A stretch of DNA of 64,000 bases from Lentisphaeria bacterium (GCA_017504435.1 JAFVRD010000053.1:62001-126000); one strand, 5' to 3'. Shown: positions 8,492-18,075, counted from the stretch's first letter. Notes: generated from the sequence alone by a model not told the origin. Program-made: numbers and translations.

Positions 8492-9678
8492 AGCAAATGC
8501 CCCATGCGTTCTTTTTTGGTACGCAAGTAAAATTCATTTGCTTCGACCGGGTCGATGACAATGGGAACGCGTTCCACAATATTCAAGCCGTAGCCGTCGA
8601 TTCCCACCAGTTTGGCGGGATTGTTGGTCAGCAGCCGGATGCCTTTGATGCCGAGATCCAGCAAAATTTGCGCTCCGATGCCGTATTCACGCATATCTGC
8701 GGGGAATCCGAGTCTTTCGTTGGCTTCGATGGTATCGCAACCCTGTTCCTGAAGTTTGTAGGCATGAAGTTTGTTTTCCAGACCGATGCCCCGGCCTTCC
8801 TGCCGCATGTAGACCAGAACACCGCACCCTTCGGCGGCGATTTGTTTCATAGCAGTGTGAAGCTGGTCACCGCAATCACAACGGGCGGAACCGAATACAT
8901 CTCCGGTCAGACATTCGCTGTGGACCCGTACCAGACAATCGGTTTTGCCTTTTACGTCGCCGCAGACCAGTGCCAGATGGGAGGCATTGTCGGTTTTTGA
9001 CCGGTACAAATACATTTGAAAATCGCCGTAAGCAGTCGGCAGTTTGACCGATTCTTCACAGACGACCAGATGCTCAGTTTTCCGGCGGTAGGCGACCAGA
9101 TCGGCAATCGTGATGATTTTCAAACCGTGTTTTTCTTTGAAAGCCATCAAATCGGGCATGCGTGCCATTTCTCCGTTGTCTTTGGTGATCTCGCAGATCA
9201 CTCCGGCAGGAGTCAGACCTGCCAGCCGGGTCAGATCGACCGCCGCTTCAGTATGACCGGTACGCTGCAAGACTCCGCCGGGACGTGCCGCAATGGGGAA
9301 AATATGTCCGGGTATTCCGAAATCTTCCCGTTTGCATGCCGGATCGATCAGGGATTTGACCGTATTGGCACGGTCGGCGGCACTGATGCCGGTGGTACCG
9401 CTGAGCGCATCGACGCTTTCTGTGAATGCGGTTTTGAAGTGATCAGTGGACGGCGCGCGCCAGATGCCCAGTTCCCGGGCACGTTCCTCGGTGATGGGGG
9501 CGCATACCAGCCCCCGGGCATGGGTGATCATAAAATTGATATGTCCGGGAGTGATCAATTCGGCGGCGCAAACCAGATCACCTTCATTTTCCCGGTTTTC
9601 ATCATCGGTGACGATGATCATTTTACCGTTGCGGATATCTTCCAGAGCCGCTTCAACCGTGTCAAAACGGAATTCCAT
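8488..9678 (-). CDS. ribBA: RibBA: 3,4-dihydroxy-2-butanone-4-phosphate synthase / GTP cyclohydrolase II
   Basis: Bifunctional enzyme supplying both riboflavin precursors from ribulose 5-phosphate and GTP. 396 residues from the ATG at 9678. The RibB half (about 1-200) has [16 protein letters not shown], the acidic Mg/substrate loop, and [13 protein letters not shown]. The RibA half has [19 protein letters not shown] with the zinc cysteines and RQEGRGIGL. The frame extends to 9759, but AAGGAG 11 nt upstream of 9678 and the typical [12 protein letters not shown] start decide for 9678. Expression is under the FMN riboswitch in the leader. Confidence 0.96.
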   Translation of the reverse strand: MEFRFDTVEAALEDIRNGKMIIVTDDENRENEGDLVCAAELITPGHINFMITHARGLVCAPITEERARELGIWRAPSTDHFKTAFTESVDALSGTTGISAADRANTVKSLIDPACKREDFGIPGHIFPIAARPGGVLQRTGHTEAAVDLTRLAGLTPAGVICEITKDNGEMARMPDLMAFKEKHGLKIITIADLVAYRRKTEHLVVCEESVKLPTAYGDFQMYLYRSKTDNASHLALVCGDVKGKTDCLVRVHSECLTGDVFGSARCDCGDQLHTAMKQIAAEGCGVLVYMRQEGRGIGLENKLHAYKLQEQGCDTIEANERLGFPADMREYGIGAQILLDLGIKGIRLLTNNPAKLVGIDGYGLNIVERVPIVIDPVEANEFYLRTKKERMGHLL

Positions 9679-9686
9679 AACACAAT

Positions 9687-9733
9687 TCTCCTTGCAAATA
9701 CAGACATTTCCGGCGGGCAGGAGAGAAGCTCTC
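9687..9733 (-). promoter_or_regulatory. Possible SD-sequestering switch of the FMN riboswitch
   Basis: On the minus strand the ribosome-binding sequence AGGAGA (9692-9687) can pair perfectly with UCUCCU (9724-9719). The same UCUCC region can instead form the hairpin GAGAG-CUU-CUCUC (9733-9721). The two structures exclude each other. There is no U-run after a stem, so control would be at translation initiation rather than termination. Structural inference only. Confidence 0.45.
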
Positions 9734-9763
9734 TGGTACATTGCATTTTGAGAATGCACAACC

Positions 9764-9897
9764 GTTCTTCTTTCATCCAGACTTTACTGTCGGTTATGGA
9801 ATCTCACCATATCTGTCCGGCAGAGCCGGAGTCGCGGACTTTACCGCCGGTCAGGAATTCACGGATGATTTTCCGTGTCACCTTGCCCTGAAGAAAC
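9764..9897 (-). ncRNA. FMN riboswitch (RFN element) controlling ribBA
   Basis: Read on the minus strand, the conserved RFN blocks appear in order: TTCTTCAGGGCAAGGTGAC, GAATTCCTGACCGGCGGTAA, AGTCCGCGAC, a variable arm, then GGTGAGATTCCATAACCGAC, AGTAAAGTCTGGATGAAAGA and AGAA closing P1. This is a near-consensus FMN aptamer. It lies in the ribBA leader about 85 nt before the ATG and would shut down riboflavin synthesis when FMN is plentiful. Confidence 0.96.
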
Positions 9898-9924
9898 ATC
9901 GGGTTGATTTTCTGTTCCGGTGAG

Positions 9925-9953
9925 AATATACACCCGCAGTACGAAAAAAGCAA
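9925..9953 (-). promoter_or_regulatory. Promoter for the ribBA leader
   Basis: Minus-strand -35 TTGCTT (9953-9948), 17-nt spacer, -10 TATATT (9930-9925), placed about 28 nt before the riboswitch begins. Confidence 0.65.
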
Positions 9954-9971
9954 ATTCCATTTTGGACCGGA

Positions 9972-10000
9972 TTGTTTTTTCTGCCGGCAGGGTATATATT
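9972..10000 (+). promoter_or_regulatory. Promoter for the PHP-domain gene
   Basis: -35 TTGTTT (9972-9977), 17-nt spacer containing a CTGCCGGCAG palindrome, -10 TATATT (9995-10000). It is divergent from the ribBA promoter. The rest of the 379-nt gap between ribBA and this gene holds only the riboswitch and its leader. Confidence 0.55.
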
Positions 10001-10057
10001 AGGCTGTAGAACAGTATGCAGTATCATTGTTGAAAACTCTCATAAAAGGTTGATATT

Positions 10058-11380
10058 ATGAATTTGACTTCTCCGCAGAAATATATTACGGTTTCTCCTC
10101 TGCTTTTGCGTGCAGATACCCATGCCAAAGAGATCACTTTGCATGCCGGAACGCCTTATGTGCAGAAATTTCTGGATGATACTGCCCGGATATTGGTCTA
10201 TCCTATGGACAGTGTGGTGCCGACAGTGGTCATTCTGCACGATGAAACTCCGGCAGCTTCGTTCCGGCGGGCGGAAAACGGGGATCTGATTTTAAGTGTG
10301 CAGACTCCGGAAGAGGGTGAATATACGATTTTGCTGGACAAGGCCAATGCCGACGGCACATTCACAGAATTGTTTACTTTGCAATTTTATGCGTTGAAAG
10401 ATGATCTGTTTGTGCTCAATCCTTATAAAGGTGATTTTCACATGCACAGCAGTTGTTCTGACGGCAGACAGCCTCCAGCTTACGTTGCTGCCACCTGCCG
10501 CCGGAATGGGTTTGATTTCATGGCATTGACCGATCATTTTCAATATGCTCCGTCTCTGACCGCGCAAAAAGCGATGGCAGATTTCGGTTGTACCATGCTG
10601 GTGTTTTCCGGCGAAGAGGTACACGCACCGGATAATCCGGTACATATTGTCAATTTCGGCGGTTCAGCTTCGGTCAACGAACTTATCAAAAAAGATGAAA
10701 AAATCTACCGTGACGGCATTGCAGAATATATGAAGTTTCTGCCGGAAAGTTATGATGAATTGACCAAATTTCAAATTGCCGCTTCAGAATGGGTCTACGA
10801 TCAGATCCGCATCACCGGAGGTCTGGCGATATACAGTCATCCCTTCTGGGCACCGCGTCATCACTACTATGTCGGTGCAAAAGTGAATGATATCATGCTG
10901 CAGCGGCGCAATTTTGATGCGGTGGAGGTTTTCGGAGGTTTTTATCTGGAACAGACCGAATCAAATATGCTTTCTTTGTCCCGCTGGCAGCAGGAGAACC
11001 TTGCCGGCAGTCAGATGCTCAATCCGGTGGGAGTGAGCGATTGCCACGATTGTGACGCCGATCTTGCCGGCTGGTATTATACGATCGTTTTTGCCGAAAA
11101 ACCGGATTTCAAATCCATTGCCGCCGCCATCCGCAACGGCAGATGTGTGGCGGTGCATCAGCAGCCGGGGTGTTTCCCCATTGCGGCAGGTGAATACCGG
11201 TTGGTAAAATTCACCTATTTCCTGCTCCGGGAATTTTACCCGCGTCACGATGAATTGTGCCGCGACGAGGGGGAGGCAATGCGCCGGGAACTCTCCGGAA
11301 ATGGGTCTGATGCCGCAAAAGTGCTGGCATTGTACGGCAATCGGGTTTGGGAATATATGGCTTCGGTTTGGGAAAAATAA
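10058..11380 (+). CDS. PHP-domain metal-dependent phosphoesterase-like protein
   Basis: 440 residues. The N-terminal 120 residues are beta-rich and unassigned. The PHP domain starts at DFHMHSSCSDG (about 127-136, metal-binding HxH and D), followed by MALTDHF (H about 160), the carboxylate-bearing SGEEVHA, YSHPFW and GVSDCHD, which supply further metal ligands. PHP proteins of this type hydrolyse phosphoesters with two or three bound metal ions; the substrate is unknown. AAAGG precedes the ATG. Single-gene unit facing the metallophosphoesterase gene; only 5 nt separate the two convergent stops. Confidence 0.8.
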   Translation: MNLTSPQKYITVSPLLLRADTHAKEITLHAGTPYVQKFLDDTARILVYPMDSVVPTVVILHDETPAASFRRAENGDLILSVQTPEEGEYTILLDKANADGTFTELFTLQFYALKDDLFVLNPYKGDFHMHSSCSDGRQPPAYVAATCRRNGFDFMALTDHFQYAPSLTAQKAMADFGCTMLVFSGEEVHAPDNPVHIVNFGGSASVNELIKKDEKIYRDGIAEYMKFLPESYDELTKFQIAASEWVYDQIRITGGLAIYSHPFWAPRHHYYVGAKVNDIMLQRRNFDAVEVFGGFYLEQTESNMLSLSRWQQENLAGSQMLNPVGVSDCHDCDADLAGWYYTIVFAEKPDFKSIAAAIRNGRCVAVHQQPGCFPIAAGEYRLVKFTYFLLREFYPRHDELCRDEGEAMRRELSGNGSDAAKVLALYGNRVWEYMASVWEK

Positions 11381-11385
11381 AGCGT

Positions 11386-12543
11386 TTATTCCAATTCAAA
11401 AGTAAAGCAGTTGCGGTTATCGGTTTTCCATGCCAGATGAACGGTACTTGGAGATGCTGCAAAAAACGGTGAAAACGTGGTCGCTTTGATGGTTTTGCGA
11501 TCCGGCATGAATTCCAGACGCCGCAGCCATCCGTCGCCGCCATTGCCGCTGAATCCGCCGCCGATAGCTTGAGTGTTGAATACCATTTGTGCGACGTTTT
11601 TACCGGAACTGTTCTGCGCCATGGAAAATCCGGCCGAGTGTTCCCAGCTGTCCGCACGGCAGACATGCCCGCATACGACCAGACGGATATTTTTTGCCGG
11701 GAACACCAATTTCTGAAAAATAGCTTCACCGGCATTGCCGCCGGCTTTGGACAGCGGATATTTTTCTTTCTGGATGCGTTCTCCGTTGGCGCGCAAATAA
11801 GAATGGGTCAGCACGATCCCGAAGTGATCGGCAAAACGTTCCAGACCGGCAATGGTTTTTGCCCATTCCAGATCATTGTCAGTCGGCGCAAAAGGCAGGG
11901 TGATGATCAAAAATTTTCTGCCGTCAGGATGAGGCGCAGTGAATTCATAGGCGGAAGTTTCCAACGTTTTGATGCCGAATGTATTGGACGCACATCCGAC
12001 CAGTTGACTGCGGGTCAGCGGATTGCGGTCCACCGGGAAATATTTGGGAAAAAACGAATTGCGGTTTTCGGCACTTTTCATCCCGTAATCATGATTGCCG
12101 GTACAAAGCACATACGGGACATTGCCGTCCAGACGTTCAAGCAGGCGCGAAGTTGCCTGCCACTGCTCATCAGAAATCAAATCACGCAAACTTCCGCCCT
12201 TTTCAAAACGGACCCCCGGTTTCTGGCAGATCATGCCGAAGTCGTTCTGAAATACCAGATCGCCGGTGAAAAGCACCTGCTGGATATTCAGTTCCGCCCG
12301 ACGCCGGACGATCCATGCCAGCATAAGGTCAAGGATGCCATGGTTTTCGATTTGTTTGACATAGGTTTGAATATCCGGAACGACCACTATGCTCCATGAA
12401 TCGGGATTTTCCAGTGCCGGGAGTTGAAATGTTTCTTTTATTTCGGGAGTTTCCTTTTCCGGTGCCATTTGAGCCGGAACGGCGGCAGTGATCGTCAGCA
12501 CAAACGATGAGATCAGCAGAATGAAAAGTGATTTTTTGAACAT
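11386..12543 (-). CDS. Exported calcineurin-like metallophosphoesterase
   Basis: 385 residues with a signal peptide (MFKKSLFILLISSFVLTITA). The five metallophosphoesterase blocks are present: VVPDIQTY, FTGDLVFQ, CTGNHDYG, LTHSYLRA and VCGHVCR. The layout matches secreted phosphohydrolases of PVC and Bacteroidetes bacteria that are often annotated near glycan genes. Substrate unknown. It follows the SDR gene by about 33 nt and is probably co-transcribed with it. Confidence 0.85.
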   Translation of the reverse strand: MFKKSLFILLISSFVLTITAAVPAQMAPEKETPEIKETFQLPALENPDSWSIVVVPDIQTYVKQIENHGILDLMLAWIVRRRAELNIQQVLFTGDLVFQNDFGMICQKPGVRFEKGGSLRDLISDEQWQATSRLLERLDGNVPYVLCTGNHDYGMKSAENRNSFFPKYFPVDRNPLTRSQLVGCASNTFGIKTLETSAYEFTAPHPDGRKFLIITLPFAPTDNDLEWAKTIAGLERFADHFGIVLTHSYLRANGERIQKEKYPLSKAGGNAGEAIFQKLVFPAKNIRLVVCGHVCRADSWEHSAGFSMAQNSSGKNVAQMVFNTQAIGGGFSGNGGDGWLRRLEFMPDRKTIKATTFSPFFAASPSTVHLAWKTDNRNCFTFELE

Positions 12544-12576
12544 TTTGATATTTCTTTCTCAATATTGCAGGTTTTG

Positions 12577-13305
12577 TTATACCAGAAACGGTTCTTTATT
12601 GACCCGGTGAACGAGGATCTCGTCAATGACCGCGTTGCCCCGGTTGGCAAGAAAGAACATGATTATTTCAGCGATCTCCTCCGGCATGATCATGCCTTCA
12701 CCGGTCAGATCAGGACGGGAGAGCTTTACCATATCGGTATATACTCCGCCGGGACAGATGGCATGGACACGGATATTGTCCCGGTAACATTCTCTTGCCA
12801 GACTTTTGGTCCAGCCCAACAGGGCATGTTTGCTGGCGGTATAAACACTTTGCAGCGGATATCCGGCATGTCCGACAACGGAGGCGATATTTATGACGGT
12901 GGCAGCATCGGATTTTTTCAGGAACGGCAGCAATTGCTGGGTGAGAAAAAATGGTGTCCGGGTGTTGATCGCCATGATCCGGTCATATTCTGCGGCAGAA
13001 ACTTTTTCAAAAGGAGTGTTTTGAGCGACTCCGGCATTGTTTATCAGGACATCACTTCTGCCGCATATCCGGATGATTTCAGCCACCCCTGCAGCGATAA
13101 AATCCAAATCTGTCAAATCTCCCGGCAAAACCAGACAGCGGGAATATTTTTCCACCAGCTGCCGGGTCTGCTCCAGCTTGTCATGGTTGTTGCCGCCAAG
13201 CAGAACTACATACATGCCCTGCCGGGCAAGTTTTTCTGCGGCGGCACGTCCGATACCTCCACCGCCGCCGGTCAAAACGGCAACTTTATCTTTCAGATTT
13301 ATCAT
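12577..13305 (-). CDS. Short-chain dehydrogenase/reductase (SDR)
   Basis: 242 residues from the ATG at 13305; AGGA lies 10 nt upstream, and the earlier in-frame TTG is not needed. Classical SDR features: TGGGGGIG cofactor loop, LINNAGVA, the catalytic Ser in INIASVVG and YTASK carrying the catalytic Tyr and Lys, then CPGGVYTDM. It is FabG-like in length but lies outside any fatty-acid cluster, so the substrate cannot be named. The lack of an acidic residue after the glycine loop leaves NADPH or NADH open. Confidence 0.88.
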   Translation of the reverse strand: MINLKDKVAVLTGGGGGIGRAAAEKLARQGMYVVLLGGNNHDKLEQTRQLVEKYSRCLVLPGDLTDLDFIAAGVAEIIRICGRSDVLINNAGVAQNTPFEKVSAAEYDRIMAINTRTPFFLTQQLLPFLKKSDAATVINIASVVGHAGYPLQSVYTASKHALLGWTKSLARECYRDNIRVHAICPGGVYTDMVKLSRPDLTGEGMIMPEEIAEIIMFFLANRGNAVIDEILVHRVNKEPFLV

Positions 13306-13340
13306 GATCAAATTTCCTGTTTGAGTTATGTGCTGCCGGA

Positions 13341-13369
13341 AAAATACATCATTAAAGAAAATATTTCAA
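13341..13369 (-). promoter_or_regulatory. Promoter for the SDR gene
   Basis: Minus-strand -35 TTGAAA (13369-13364), 17-nt spacer, -10 TATTTT (13346-13341). Confidence 0.5.
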
Positions 13370-13400
13370 GTTTAAATGAGACTATTTACGGAATAAATAT

Positions 13401-13428
13401 TTGCAATTTGTACAATAAATGTTATAAT
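13401..13428 (+). promoter_or_regulatory. Promoter for the nitroreductase gene
   Basis: -35 TTGCAA (13401-13406), 16-nt spacer, perfect -10 TATAAT (13423-13428), 39 nt before the ATG. One of few boxes here with the textbook TATAAT. Confidence 0.65.
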
Positions 13429-13467
13429 ATATTTCAGATAAACAGCTGACATTAAGGAGAAAGAATC

Positions 13468-14025
13468 ATGGATTTTCTTGATATGATGAACCGGCGGCAC
13501 AGCTGCCGTGCTTACGATCCCGCCCAGGGGGTTTCCCGCGAAGAATTGCTCAAAATCGTTGAAGCCGGACGTTTGTCCCCCAGCGGATGCAATTCCCAGC
13601 CGTGGAAATTTATTGTTGTGGATTCTCCGGAAGCCAAAGAAAAACTTTGCGATGCCATCGTGGTCGGCGATGGAGTTACCGGTGCACCGTGGCGGCATCA
13701 GGTACCTGCTTTTATCATTCTTATTGAAAAAAAGGCCAAAGTCATGCCGATGGTAGTGGAGTATTACAAAGATACCCAGCGTTTTGCTCCCGGTGATATC
13801 GGCGCAGCCTGCATGAATATGTGTCACGAGGCGTTCTGTCTGGGGTTGGATACCTGCATGATCGGTATGAATGATCAGGCAAAAATGGAAAAATATTTCG
13901 GTATTCCCGCTGATTGTATCGCCCGGGTGGTGTTGGCAGTCGGTCATGCTGCCAATCCGGATGCACCGGTCAACAAAGTCCGCAAACCGCTTGAAGAGGT
14001 CTGTTCGTTCAACTATTGGGAGTGA
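13468..14025 (+). CDS. Nitroreductase-family FMN-dependent oxidoreductase
   Basis: 185 residues. The N-terminal RRHSCRAYDP matches the FMN-phosphate-binding RRSxRxF motif, followed by AGRLSPSGCNSQPW, the flavin-contacting block of NAD(P)H nitroreductases, and GIPADCIARVVLAVGHA near the end. Such enzymes are homodimers with bound FMN and broad quinone or nitro-compound substrates; the physiological role is not deducible. AAGGAG lies upstream of the ATG. Single gene with its own promoter, convergent with the ABC exporter (3-nt gap). Confidence 0.88.
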   Translation: MDFLDMMNRRHSCRAYDPAQGVSREELLKIVEAGRLSPSGCNSQPWKFIVVDSPEAKEKLCDAIVVGDGVTGAPWRHQVPAFIILIEKKAKVMPMVVEYYKDTQRFAPGDIGAACMNMCHEAFCLGLDTCMIGMNDQAKMEKYFGIPADCIARVVLAVGHAANPDAPVNKVRKPLEEVCSFNYWE

Positions 14026-14028
14026 GCA

Positions 14029-15699
14029 TCAGATCGTTACTGTCCGGTCGCAGTATTGCAGAGTTGATTCACGGTGAGAGATCACGATGATGGTCATCTT
14101 GCCGTGCAGCTCTTTCAATGCCTGACAGAATTTTTCTTCGGTTTCGCAGTCCAGTGCGCTGGTCGGTTCATCCAAGATCAGCAGTTTGGCATCGTGATAC
14201 AATGCTCTGGCGATGCCGATGCGCTGCCGCTGGCCTCCGGAAACGGTTTTCGCGGAAACCTGAGTTTGAGGCGTGAAATCGTCAAGCTGGGCGATTTTCA
14301 GAGCTTCAATAACTTTGCGGTCATCAATATTTTCGGGAGCGACACCAAAAGCCACATTTTCCCGGATGCTGTTCTCCGGCAGAAAAATATCCTGCGGCAC
14401 GTAGCCGGTCTGCCGCCGCCATGTTTCGGGATTGTTGAATATATCCACTCCTCCGGCAGTGATTCTGCCCTGTTGAGGTTTCAGCAGGGTCAACAGCAGT
14501 TCTGCCAAAGTTGTTTTGCCTCTGCCGGATTTTCCGGCGATCGCGGTGACTGAGCCTGGTGCAATGGTCAGCGAAAAATCCCTGAATACTTTTGCTCCGT
14601 CCCGGTAGGCAAATGTGATATGATCAAAAACGATCTCTCCTGAGGCATCTGCAGTTTCGCCGCTGGCGTTAAGTTCTTCCTGCGGAATGTTTTGCAGACA
14701 GTCGGTGAACGAGTCGATAATGGTGTCATATTGCCGCAGCAAAATCAGGTTGTAATGACAGCGGCTCAATGCCGGGAGCATCCGGGCAACTGCAGCGGTC
14801 AGCACGGCAAAAATCATCATGATCTCCGATTTCGGCATCCCGCAGAGCAGAAGAATGCAGAAAACCCCTGCCGCAGTGAGAATGGATGCTGATTCCAGGG
14901 CGAGTCTGGGAATTTGCCCAAGCGCATAAAGTCTGCCGAAAAGTACGGCAGCTGTCCGGTAGGCTTTGCTGAATTGTCCGGCAAAAAAAGTTTCTGAATT
15001 GGTGATATTGATATTCTTTTTTCCATAAATGCCGATGTGCCGGATCTTGTTTTCTTTAAGTTCCGCCTCCAGAAAATTTTTCCCGGCACGCATATTGGCT
15101 TTTTTAGTAAGTTTTGACAGAGTTCCGGCAGTGGCAGCCATGAATAGAGTACTCAATAAAGTTACCCCCGGAAAAAGTATCAGTGCCGCAAGTGTCACGG
15201 TGATCACGACCAGAATATCCGCCAGCATTTGCATGGCAGGCATCAGTATCTGGTTGCACAAATTGTAGACCCGGGAGATATGGTTGATACACTCGGCGGG
15301 AGCCAGTTTGCTGAATTCTTCATTGCGGGCGTGCAGATATACATTGAACAGCCGTTCTGCCAGATTTTGCTGTATGCCGGTGGTGAATTTTATCTGCAGC
15401 CGGATGATGGCGAATGCAAAAATATTTTTTCCGATCAGCAGCAGGGCGACCGCACTTATTGCCGCGGCAATGCACCAGTTTTCCGGAATTCCGGGCAGAC
15501 AGTTCCTCGAAATATCGTTGAGTTGCTGTGCCGCCGGATTTTCCGGAGAGAGAAACAGTGCCGCCGCCCCGACCAGCATACCCAGACCTGCCATTTCCAG
15601 CAGTGCCGAGAATGCCATCAGCACTGCCAGCAGCAGAAACATTTTTTTGTCCCGCGGCGAAAAAATCCACCGCAACCGGCTCAAAATACCATTCATCAT
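14029..15699 (-). CDS. ABC exporter, fused permease and ATP-binding domains
   Basis: 556-residue half-transporter of the MsbA/lipid-or-peptide exporter layout. The N-terminal 300 or so residues hold about six membrane segments; the C-terminal nucleotide-binding domain has Walker A GKSGRGKT, signature VSGGQRQRIGIARAL, Walker B LLILDEPTSALD and switch His in VISHRES. It would act as a homodimer because no partner half-transporter is adjacent. The position next to cysS gives no clue to substrate. Confidence 0.88.
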   Translation of the reverse strand: MMNGILSRLRWIFSPRDKKMFLLLAVLMAFSALLEMAGLGMLVGAAALFLSPENPAAQQLNDISRNCLPGIPENWCIAAAISAVALLLIGKNIFAFAIIRLQIKFTTGIQQNLAERLFNVYLHARNEEFSKLAPAECINHISRVYNLCNQILMPAMQMLADILVVITVTLAALILFPGVTLLSTLFMAATAGTLSKLTKKANMRAGKNFLEAELKENKIRHIGIYGKKNINITNSETFFAGQFSKAYRTAAVLFGRLYALGQIPRLALESASILTAAGVFCILLLCGMPKSEIMMIFAVLTAAVARMLPALSRCHYNLILLRQYDTIIDSFTDCLQNIPQEELNASGETADASGEIVFDHITFAYRDGAKVFRDFSLTIAPGSVTAIAGKSGRGKTTLAELLLTLLKPQQGRITAGGVDIFNNPETWRRQTGYVPQDIFLPENSIRENVAFGVAPENIDDRKVIEALKIAQLDDFTPQTQVSAKTVSGGQRQRIGIARALYHDAKLLILDEPTSALDCETEEKFCQALKELHGKMTIIVISHRESTLQYCDRTVTI

Positions 15700-15722
15700 T
15701 GCTCCTGTGTTGATTTTGATAT

Positions 15723-15751
15723 AATATAAATTGTTTCCGTTGAGTTTGCAA
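15723..15751 (-). promoter_or_regulatory. Promoter for the ABC exporter
   Basis: Minus-strand -35 TTGCAA (15751-15746), 17-nt spacer, -10 TATATT (15728-15723). AGGAGC follows just before the ATG at 15699. Confidence 0.65.
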
Positions 15752-15752
15752 G

Positions 15753-15786
15753 TTGAAAAAAATGCTGCGTGGAATTACATTATAAT
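15753..15786 (+). promoter_or_regulatory. Promoter for cysS
   Basis: -35 TTGAAA (15753-15758), then TACATT at a 17-nt spacing (15776-15781), overlapped by a perfect TATAAT (15781-15786) at 22 nt. Which -10 is used is unclear; it is divergent from the ABC promoter. Confidence 0.5.
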
Positions 15787-15820
15787 ATGACTGTGCAACA
15801 AAATAATTGGGAGTGCTATT

Positions 15821-17233
15821 ATGGAAGTACGTTTTTTCAATACCATGGAACGGCGGCTGATGCCGTTTGAACCTTTGCAGAGCGGCTGTGCCAAAATGTA
15901 TACTTGCGGCCCGACGGTGTATAATTTTGCCCATATCGGCAATTTCCGGGCTTATATTTTTGAGGATATTCTGCGCCGGACACTGGAATATTTCGGTTAT
16001 ACGGTCACTCAGGTGATGAATCTGACCGATGTGGATGACAAGACTATCCGTGATTCCAAAGCGGCAGGGCTGCCTCTGCGTGACTTCACCGCCAAGTACA
16101 AAGAAGCGTTTTTTGAAGATATCAAAACACTTAAAATCGAACCGGCGGAGATCTATCCTGCGGCAACAGATCATGTGAAAGAGATGATCGATCTGATCCG
16201 GATACTGATGGATAAAGGTTTCGCATATCAGGCTGCCGATAAATGTATTTATTTTTCGATCGACAAATTCAAAGATTACGGCAAACTTGCCCGCATCGAC
16301 CGGGATAATCAGCGTGACGGAGTCCGGATCAGCACTGATGAGTATGCCAAAGATGCCGTTGGCGATTTCGCGCTGTGGAAAGCATGGGATGAGGCGGACG
16401 GCGATGTGGCGTGGGAAAGCCCGTGGGGCAAAGGACGTCCGGGATGGCACATCGAATGCAGTGCGATGTCCATGAAATACCTCGGTGAATCTTTTGATAT
16501 CCATACCGGCGGAGTGGATAATATGTTTCCCCATCACGAAGATGAGATCGCTCAAAGCGAAAGTGCCACCGGTAAGAAATGGGTCAATTACTGGCTGCAT
16601 TGTGAACACCTGATGGTCGACGGCACCAAAATGTCCAAATCGCTCGGTAATTTTTATACGCTCCGGGATCTTGCCGCTAAAGGATGGACAGGCCGGGAGA
16701 TCCGCTGGGTACTGGTGGGAGCGCATTACCGGAAAAAATTGAATTTTACACTTGATGCGCTGGCGCAGGCAAGAGACACTCTCGGTAAATTTGATGCTCT
16801 TTTTGACCGTCTGCGTGCGGTAAGTGCTGACGGAGACGGCAGCGAGGTGCAGGAATTGACTGAAACGGCAAAAAATGCTTTTGCTTCTTCACTTGCGGAT
16901 GATCTCAATATTGCTCCGGCATTGGCGGCGGCATTTGATCTGACCCGCAGCGCAAACCGTCTTGCGGACGAAAACAAACTCTCCAAAACCGGTGCTGAAA
17001 AAATTCTGGCATGTTTCCGGGATTTTGACCGGGTGATCGGTTGTTTTGAGGTCGATGCAGTTCGGGAAAGCGCAGCGATCCCGGCGGAGGTCACTGCGTT
17101 GGCAGAGGAGCGTGCGGCTGCCCGCAAAGCCAAAAACTTTGCCGAAAGCGATCGTCTCCGGGATGAATTGGCAAAATTCGGTTATGCGGTCAAAGACATT
17201 CCGGGCGGAGCATGGGAATTGAAAAAACTGTAA
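15821..17233 (+). CDS. cysS: Cysteinyl-tRNA synthetase
   Basis: Charges tRNA-Cys. 470 residues with class I signatures: [18 protein letters not shown] (zinc-ligand Cys and HIGH-type HIGN), GWHIECSAM and [17 protein letters not shown] with the other zinc ligands, and [11 protein letters not shown] (KMSKS loop). The C-terminal DALR-like helical domain and tail are intact. Length matches the bacterial norm. The downstream mutarotase gene starts 8 nt after its stop. Confidence 0.97.
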   Translation: MEVRFFNTMERRLMPFEPLQSGCAKMYTCGPTVYNFAHIGNFRAYIFEDILRRTLEYFGYTVTQVMNLTDVDDKTIRDSKAAGLPLRDFTAKYKEAFFEDIKTLKIEPAEIYPAATDHVKEMIDLIRILMDKGFAYQAADKCIYFSIDKFKDYGKLARIDRDNQRDGVRISTDEYAKDAVGDFALWKAWDEADGDVAWESPWGKGRPGWHIECSAMSMKYLGESFDIHTGGVDNMFPHHEDEIAQSESATGKKWVNYWLHCEHLMVDGTKMSKSLGNFYTLRDLAAKGWTGREIRWVLVGAHYRKKLNFTLDALAQARDTLGKFDALFDRLRAVSADGDGSEVQELTETAKNAFASSLADDLNIAPALAAAFDLTRSANRLADENKLSKTGAEKILACFRDFDRVIGCFEVDAVRESAAIPAEVTALAEERAAARKAKNFAESDRLRDELAKFGYAVKDIPGGAWELKKL

Positions 17234-17241
17234 GGATTTTT

Positions 17242-18057
17242 ATGTCTGCAAAAATGATAGAATACCGGGGGCTTCCTGCTGTATTATTGGAGAATGAGGT
17301 GGCGCGGAGCATCATCACCCTTTATGGCGCGCATGTGGTGGAATACATTCCGGCGGGTATGGATGATCTGCTTTTTGTCAGCGAAAAGTCTGAATTTGTT
17401 CCCGGCAAAGCCATCCGGGGCGGAGTTCCGGTGTGTTTGCCGTGGTTCGGTGCGCCTCCGGAAAGAAAGTCCGGTAATCACGGTATTGCCCGGATCTCCG
17501 GATGGGAGCTGCTCGGAGCTGATGACTGTCAGGCATGTTTCGCACTCAAAGCGGATGAGTTTGCGTTGCGTTATACAGTTACTGCCGCAGAATCTCTGGA
17601 TATGTGTTTGGAAATAACCAATGTTTCCGGCAATGCGGCATATTACAGTGGAGCATTGCATACTTATTTTAAAGTCGGAGACATCATGCAGGTAACGGTT
17701 GAAGGCGTGGATCAGACCGGATATTTCAATTCTCTGACCGGAGCGGGAGATATTCACAGCGGGGTATTGAAAATTGACCGGGAGACCGATGTCGTATTCC
17801 GGAGCTGCGGCGGCAATACCATCGTTGACCCATCTTGCGGAAGAAAAATCGTAATATCCAAAAACGGCAGCGGCAGTACCGTTATCTGGAATCCGTGGAT
17901 CGACAAATCCCGGCGGATGGCAGACTTCGGAGATGATGAATATCTCCGGATGCTGTGTGTTGAATCAGCCAATGTCCCGTCGATCGGGGATCGGCGTCTG
18001 CTGCTGCCCGGTCAAAAATCACTCTTGTCCCAGACTGTAAAAGCAGTAAAACTCTGA
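17242..18057 (+). CDS. D-hexose-6-phosphate mutarotase (YeaD-like aldose 1-epimerase)
   Basis: Interconverts alpha and beta anomers of hexose 6-phosphates. 271 residues from ATG 17242 (TAAGGA just upstream); the frame runs back into cysS but that start has no support. Typical family sequence: AIRGGVPVCLPWFG near residue 65, NHGIARISGWEL (catalytic-side His), ALHTYFKVGD with a second active-site His, and VIWNPW late. The clustering with cysS appears accidental. Confidence 0.88.
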   Translation: MSAKMIEYRGLPAVLLENEVARSIITLYGAHVVEYIPAGMDDLLFVSEKSEFVPGKAIRGGVPVCLPWFGAPPERKSGNHGIARISGWELLGADDCQACFALKADEFALRYTVTAAESLDMCLEITNVSGNAAYYSGALHTYFKVGDIMQVTVEGVDQTGYFNSLTGAGDIHSGVLKIDRETDVVFRSCGGNTIVDPSCGRKIVISKNGSGSTVIWNPWIDKSRRMADFGDDEYLRMLCVESANVPSIGDRRLLLPGQKSLLSQTVKAVKL

Positions 18058-18075
18058 GTAATTCTGCAAAAAAAC

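Noticed and set aside
15320-16726. Minus-strand frame of about 468 codons over cysS and the ABC gene
   Set aside because: Antisense of cysS with no family features; the two genes on either side are unmistakable.
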